From the NCBI GenBank assembly GCA_933228895.1, contig OW121846.1:145966746-146030745 (forward strand): DNA of 64,000 bases, given 5' to 3'. How positions within the stretch are numbered: the first letter of the stretch is position 1; each line of letters starts with the position of its first letter. Source of the DNA: Platycnemis pennipes. Taxonomy: Eukaryota; Arthropoda; Insecta; Odonata; Platycnemididae. The translations under genes and the position numbers were made by a program. Below the pieces are notes generated by a model. It saw only the letters and a program-made list of their open reading frames with translations, searched no databases and was not told the origin of the DNA. Shown here in pieces: positions 58,572-64,000 of this stretch.

Positions 58572-59010
58572 TCCGAACATAATGACTGATTATGACAATC
58601 CTTTAAAGCGGGAATTCTGCATCTCCACGTAGGTCCATTAAATTTTTGTGTACTGTTTATAACAACAACACAGTGAGCGTAATCCCGAAGCAATGCAACA
58701 TAATTTCCACTTGTCCTTCACGTGCTCTCTTGGGGCTAGGATTTTTCCTTAGTTGGAGAGCCAGCCCAGCACGCACTAGGGAAGGGTGAGCGTTATGGGG
58801 AGGGGATAGCGGAAGGGGGAGGGGATAGCGGTAGGGTCCGACCCATCTGTACTCCAGTTTCAGGCGTGAGCGGCTTATCTGTGGATTGGTTCTTAGATAT
58901 TTGTTTGTTCGAGTTCGAGTGCATGCTTGGTGATCTTCACCCCCGGCCACACACCCTCGCGGTGGCTTGCAGGGTATCGTGTAGATGTAGATGAACACGC
59001 TCGCAGTCGG
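58572..59010 (-). repeat. Interspersed repeat, copy 2, with adjoining dispersed repeat
   Basis: Positions 58572-58690 match 415-530 in reverse. The adjoining 58690-59010 contains CTACATCTACACGATACCCT on the minus strand, followed by a GC-richer block with GTGTGTGGCC. I recognise this layout from dispersed arthropod repeats, but the family is not certain. Confidence 0.55.
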
Positions 59011-59443
59011 GGGCTGATTCAAAGTCGAAGCAGAACGAGGAAGGTTTTTAAAGATACAAATCTGTTATGCATGCTTTGCCTACATATATGCTTTAACTTA
59101 TGCTAAAATATGCTTTACAATGAGAATTTCATATTATGAAGATTTTATGATTTTTTTATTTTTAAAAAACTGATAATTTTGAAGGAAAGTGAGATTTTTT
59201 TCAAATAGAAAAAAAATTTGGATTCCTAATGATTTTCATTAACTAACATTTTCGACTAAGCCTTACGGTTGCAACTATCAGTACCATTTCTAGGCCAAGG
59301 TAAGCTAAGTAAACAAGCCCTGTATACGGAAATCGTCATTCAAAGAATTCGTATTTTTTATCTTGAAATTTAAACTAAAACAGTTCCACTGCAAGAATTC
59401 TGCATTCGTGACCATATGAGAATTGAACTGAAATAGACTTGTT
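59011..59443. other. No gene seen
   Basis: AT-rich, nothing recognised. Confidence 0.45.
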
Positions 59444-60237
59444 TTGAAAATGCCCTATTTTCAGTATTATTGCCCTATAACTCTCAGTGCAGAAGAGAGA
59501 AAAGCGCTGGAGGAGAAAACGAGGGATCAGCGGCACTCCAAGATATGGATGGTGGAGAGGCTGACTGCCTCTGCTTTCGGCCGTGTATGCAAACTACGGC
59601 CAGCAACACCTCGGCAGAAAACAGTCCGGGCCATTTTATGCCGTCAATATTAAAGGATAAGGCCATAGAATACGGACAGGCCATGGAAAAAATCGTCATT
59701 GAGGCGTATGAAAAAGATAGTGGGAATAATGTCATTCCCGCTGGTCTTTTTATGGACGACAGCATTCCATTTTTGGCTGCTTCTCCTGATAGAATGCTGC
59801 AAGATGGAAAAGGCCTTGTGAAATGTCCATACTCCTGTAGGGATATCCCGCCAATTGAGGGCATCGCGAAAAGAAAAATAAAATACTGCGATATTCGGGA
59901 GGGAAATTTGTATTTGAACAGAAAGTCCGATTATTTCTACCAAGTTCAGGGGCAACTAAACATAGCTGAAAGGGATTATTGTAGCTTTATGATTTGGACC
60001 CCTCATGGTTTCATGGTGGAAAAGATCCAGAGAGATCAGGATTTCTGGGAAAATCAAATGGTGGAGAAGTTAAAATCATTTTACTTGTACCACCTTCTAC
60101 CGGAGATACTGAATTTAGAAAAAATAAATATTTTTTTGAAACCAATTGCAGCATATTTCAATGATAACTTACTCAATGGAATACATCATTTTGACAGGCT
60201 CTATCCTTTCCATTCCAATTATATTACAGTAGTATGA
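59444..60237 (+). pseudogene. YqaJ-like exonuclease domain pseudogene
   Basis: The N-terminal part (59444 to about 59640) reads WMVERLTASAFGRVCKL and is shifted in frame against the rest. From about 59640 it reads KAIEYGQAMEKIVIEAYEKD, PFLAASPDRML (metal-binding Asp), GLVKCPYSC, GNLYLNRKSDYFYQVQGQLN and FMIWTPHGFMVEKI, ending at 60237. This is the lambda-exonuclease/YqaJ fold found in many arthropod multicopy genes of probable mobile or viral origin. The usual ExK motif (GLVE-I-KCPYS) has lost the Glu and the following residue, giving GLVKCPYS, so catalysis should be abolished. The source element is unknown. Confidence 0.8.
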
Positions 60238-61585
60238 ATATTCGTAACAATATGATTTGTTGCTTCTTAAATTTGAATGATGCCATTGTTTTCTCTGAAC
60301 AGTATCGCCCTATACGGTATGAAAGTGCAACAGATAGTTATCACCTCAATTCTTTCATACTCTTACCGGGTAGACAGTAGAGTATTTTTTGTTTGAATCT
60401 GCTAGTAGAATGCTAGATTTGAAAAACTTCAAGACGACGCAGAACAATGCAAGTAAATGGTAATGTGTGCCGTTGTTAGGACATCAAATAAATATGAATC
60501 TTTATGAGCGCCTAAATCACATGAGGTTGACTCAACTGATTTAAACGTTTTACGCCACGTCGATTCATGCTCAGGGCAGTATTTTGACAAGTATCCTGCA
60601 AGATTCTTCATGACCTGAAGACGCCTGCAGGGTACCAAGTAAAGTCCTGACATGAATCGACTTGGTGGAGAATTCATAAAGCAGTTGAGTCAACTACTCT
60701 CTACGTCCAGCGGAAACCTCCATCGCAAACAAGGCTTCAGTTCATTAGATGAATATGGATCCTGCCACCAGCATGAGCAGTCAGTCGACTACAGCCGTTA
60801 TACCTGTCATAGCGACGATTAGGTAGGACAATAGAATACGCATGTTGCGGCTTTCAAATTGTAGTCTAGCCCTCCGAAAACTATGGCCCCCACTACTGTC
60901 GAATTCCCATACCCTCGGTTTCCCCTTCCTTCCCCCAACCCCGGGCTTCCCCTCTCCAGATCTCCCCCCTCCATCACCTATCGCTCTGCTAGGCTCACCT
61001 CTCCCACTGCCAGCCTTCACGTCGAGCGCTTGCCTGCGCGGAGCCCCGAGGTATCCGGGATCCTTAAGCCCTGGCCTCAGATGCATGTACTGTAAGACGT
61101 GTTAATTATATTGTCATTGCCCCGATTGTTTGGATGCGCCAATCACGTACATCACGATTGCAAGTAATGGCAATGAAACAAACTATTAACTGCAAAACCT
61201 TTGGAAACCAGAAAAAAGTCGTACCTTCACCTCTCCAAAAGTATTTGAAAATGGTGAGTGACAGCTGCTAGATGAAGAAATAACCGGGATAAAACTAAAG
61301 AGGATTTAGTTCTGCAAGCACTGGATTCCTAACTTCTCCAGGCTAGAATGCGAAATAAAGGAGAGAATAACCTTCATTTGCTGTAAGATTGCCTCCTTTA
61401 AAATGCTCTAAATCATCTCTGACAAGAGCTGACTTGGATTTGTCGGAATCTTAGAGCCAATTAAACCAGCATTTTTGAATGCAAAAGCATTAGTTATAAA
61501 TTGTCCTGGACCACAATATTTATACGTGGAATACTATCTTGAATTTATGGATATGTGCCTTTGACGAATAAGTCCACAATTTCCG
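60238..61585. other. No gene seen; GC-rich patch at 60840-61090
   Basis: The GC-rich, pyrimidine-rich patch is open on both strands, but the translations are low-complexity Pro/Ser or Gly/Arg and show no domain. The rest is unremarkable. Confidence 0.45.
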
Positions 61586-62424
61586 GCAATAGGGTAGTTT
61601 CCTTCATCAAAGAAAACAGACTTCATTAATTGCGATTTGTGCCCTGCCATAAATGTATTTAATTTACGCAAAAAGTTTGTATTGAGAAATCCCAGTTTAC
61701 TAGAGAATTAAATGTTAATTTTAAGGCCATTTGAAAAGGCTCTGAAATGGCGGGGTGCGCTGCCTTCATGCTGACGTAACAGGTATGTAGTTTACGTTGC
61801 GAAGCATAGGAAAATTCGTCTCCTGAACTTACCGTTGTATTTCAGGGCCCCTTAGCTCAAGTGAATATTTATTAGTATTAACCTGTAAAAACTATCAATG
61901 TTGGAAAAGAATTCTCAGTTAAACATGGTATTATTAGTCATTTTATAGGCTCAAGGACGTCCTGCTCGCTGTGTCTTCTGCTACGACGAAGCATGGCGTG
62001 AAGGTCGTGCGGCGATAGGCGAACTACATGATATGCTTGTGAAAGGAATACTAACTGATTTTAAATGAATCAACTGCATAAGTAATGTTAAATAAACAAA
62101 TAAAAGTTAATTATAATTAATTAACGGAATAAATATGCCTCCAATACTTGTTCATAAGCTTTAACGGAGTGCGGCGTCTATTTGGAAGCGCCCGCAGCAC
62201 CACCTGGTGGCAGGTAGAGGAAATAGTTTGACGTCACGCGTAGGATTAACCGGCATGCAATAGTTTGCCGTCGCGTTTTCGTGCCATTGATTTTTTTCAC
62301 TTTTTAATTAATGAGGAAAAATACTTAACGTCATTTAAAAATCGAACGGCTTAAAACACGTACTCCAGAGGTTATAAACTTTCGATCAAGACAATAAAAA
62401 AATAATAGGAAACTACCCTATTGC
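61586..62424. mobile_element. 0.84-kb inverted-repeat element
   Basis: GCAATAGGGTAGTTTCCT (61586-61603) and its exact reverse complement (62407-62424) bound the segment. TA or TTGCAA-type flanks are ambiguous. It contains the possible terminal exon below. The class is unknown (hAT-like TAGGG ends or a TA element). Confidence 0.6.
61949..62068 (+). CDS. Possible 3'-terminal exon (39 codons)
   Basis: An acceptor-like TCATTTTATAG ends at 61948. The following frame gives AQGRPARCVFCYDEAW and then a helical stretch ending TDFK, with TGA at 62066-62068 and AATAAA at 62091-62096. CVFC could be half of a zinc site. It may be the last exon of a transposon or host gene whose upstream exons I cannot find, or a chance frame. 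It is not recognisably KNTC1. Confidence 0.25.
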   Translation, partial: AQGRPARCVFCYDEAWREGRAAIGELHDMLVKGILTDFK

Positions 62425-62760
62425 AAGTTCAAAATAGAATTTCATAGAGATAGGTACGGGTGAAGGCAATATCTGCAGACGTACTGAAGTGTAGTGGCAG
62501 CATCGGGAACTTTTTGGTACACATACCAACGGGAGTACGACAAAAGAGCAGTGAAATATTTTAAGTGGATGTGTCAATATTTTAGTTTCTTATCACTTCT
62601 TGCTTCTTAACTTAAATATTAACATAAGAGTTTCTTCTATAAATTGTTATTAACCTTCCTATTTGGTCTTCAGTTAAATCTGCTTGCTGTCTACTCAGTG
62701 GTTGTTGCATTATCCTGCTTAGTGATAAGTGTTAAGTTGTTACTTTTGGAAACTTACATA
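62425..62760. other. No gene seen
   Basis: Nothing recognised. Confidence 0.4.
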
Positions 62761-64000
62761 CAGTGGAATCCCGGTATAACGAGTGCTCATAATCCCTCGG
62801 AAATCACTCGCTAAATCGAGCGCTCGTTATATCCGAAGGTGTAGAAAAAACCCACCTAATTCTCATAGTCGTTCGTATTTACAGTTTTTCTTTTGTTTCC
62901 GTGGTATTTGACGAAGGTAAACAGCAAAAAAGTCATTTCAGGCACAATCTGGTAGAATATCAACATATTTCATGAAAGAAACAGGACATTTTCCATTATA
63001 TAAAACATTAATTCCCCTAGTTTAGGTGTTTTTCTTCCAGTTCTTCTATTTGTCCGTCGCCGAAGAAAGCTGTAAAGACAGCGTAACTGTTGGAATTAAA
63101 ATATTAGGTATACTGTGGAAGTTTTTGGATAATTTTGCGAATAGGTCATGACGATAATATCAGCTTTGCCGAGTTTTCGAATGTTAACCGGGATGTCCAT
63201 CAGTTGATTTTGAGTTTTTAAAATGGACGATATATCGTTGGTCGATAAATATCGTCTTATCGTGCCCCGCTAAGCTATCGGGGCACGATAAGATATCGGG
63301 AAACGATAAACATCTCCGATCACGATAAATATCGCGATAAAATACCATGATATCGCGTCCCGATAAAATATCACGATATCGCGCCCCGATAAAACATCAT
63401 GATAAAAGAACGCGATATTGCGCTCCTTCAAATATCGCGTAATCGCGCCCGATGAATTATCTTGATATTGCGCCGGCTAATCGTGTTGGAAAAAGACAGC
63501 CGTTGGGTTGGCCTTCGCTTAAGCTGGAGCAAGTACGTCACCTATCTGTCCACGCAAGTACGTCAACTATCAGACCACTGAAATTGAAAGAGAGAGTGTG
63601 AGAGAACTGCTGAGAATTTGAATTAGCAGATAGCAGAATAGTAAGTTTTCAAGTGTACTTGCTCCAGTTTCAGCGAAGGCCAACTCAATGGCTATCTTTT
63701 TCCGACACGATTAACCGGTGCAATATCACGATAATTCATCGGGCGCGAGTACGCTACATTTGAACGAGCATCTTTTATCGTGATAATATATCGTGATATT
63801 TTATCGGGGCGCGATATCATGTTATTTTATCGTGATGTTAATGTGATATTTATAGCGATATTAATCTTACCCCAATATCTTATCGTGCCCCGATATCTTA
63901 TCGCGCCGCGATATCTTATCGCTAGAACGTGGAAAAAGTCTTTTGACTTTTTGTGAAAGCTGCACTTCTGTGGTTTTAAATACAAATCTTCACCAATCTC
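62761..64000. mobile_element. TA-flanked element with GATATC-rich foldback core, copy 2 (runs off the window)
   Basis: TA (62759-62760) precedes CAGTGGAATCCCGGTATAAC. The sequence is the reverse complement of the right side of 44132-45807 and then of its core. GATATC-rich arms occur at about 63230-63480 and 63720-63930, around a centre bounded by GGAGCAAGTAC (63525) and its complement (63655-63668). Only one to three 18-bp units are present in each arm. Confidence 0.82.

Noticed and set aside
59484..59955. Antisense ORFs opposite the YqaJ-like gene
   Set aside because: They are shadows of the plus-strand coding sequence, which has clear domain motifs.
60781..61105. ORFs on both strands in the GC-rich patch
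   Set aside because: Low-complexity Pro/Ser or Gly/Arg translations without domain signals. A CpG-rich promoter was considered but there is no adjacent gene to support it.
62196..62215. CTCF-like site (CCACCTGGTGGCAG)
   Set aside because: It differs at a strongly conserved core base from the vertebrate consensus, insect CTCF motifs differ, and a single short match is expected by chance.

Overview
The window is AT-rich eukaryotic nuclear DNA, probably from an arthropod and most likely an insect. The evidence is three exons with consensus GT/AG splice sites from a conserved animal gene, plus a dense mixture of transposon classes typical of insect genomes: piggyBac, hAT, Tigger/pogo, a PIF-like or Zator-like element, Jockey/CR1-type non-LTR, Ty3/Gypsy and Penelope. 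I see no operons, Shine-Dalgarno sites or CRISPR array. The species cannot be named from the sequence.

Host content is small. Exons at 23920-24166, 24248-24391 and 32636-32725 (+) splice in phase and encode part of a protein that I read as KNTC1/Rough deal, the large subunit of the kinetochore RZZ complex. The intron between the second and third exons is about 8.2 kb and is full of transposons. No later exon was found in the remaining 31 kb. The only other candidate host-like piece is a short possible terminal exon at 61949-62068.

Left third (1-20 kb). A decayed non-LTR retrotransposon (3914-10660, minus) is split by a hAT-like element (4506-9691, 8-bp target duplication TTTAAAAC). That element holds a TA-flanked element (4991-9292), which holds a 2.8-kb element, copy A (5397-8205). 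Next comes a TA-flanked Tigger-like element (12224-16654), itself carrying an inner element (13122-15846). It landed inside the 8-bp target duplication of the adjacent hAT-like element (16658-20078).

Middle (20-39 kb). This holds a gutted piggyBac (21.3-22.0 kb), the KNTC1 exons, a 232-bp TTAA MITE, a piggyBac pseudogene (25.8-27.7 kb, antisense in the intron), and a Penelope GIY-YIG fragment inside a larger inverted-repeat element (28874-31957). It also holds a DDE transposon (35726-38139) whose roughly 320-bp terminal inverted repeats each contain an inward-facing tRNA-like Pol III unit.

Right (39-64 kb). A second, inverted copy (B) of the 2.8-kb element lies at 39466-42319. A piggyBac pseudogene is broken into pieces by a Tigger-like element (42573-46149) and by a second piggyBac (47600-50388). 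The Tigger-like element contains another TA element built around GATATC-rich arms. Beyond these lie a hAT transposase scrap, a decayed Gypsy element (52.3-55.5 kb, minus), a Penelope RT fragment, a Tigger transposase with its catalytic core deleted, a YqaJ-like nuclease pseudogene and a partial second copy of the GATATC element.

Every transposase or polymerase gene here shows stops, frameshifts or missing catalytic residues. The window reads as a mostly silent transposon graveyard within and downstream of a host-gene segment, and many insertions can be dated relative to one another from target-site duplications.
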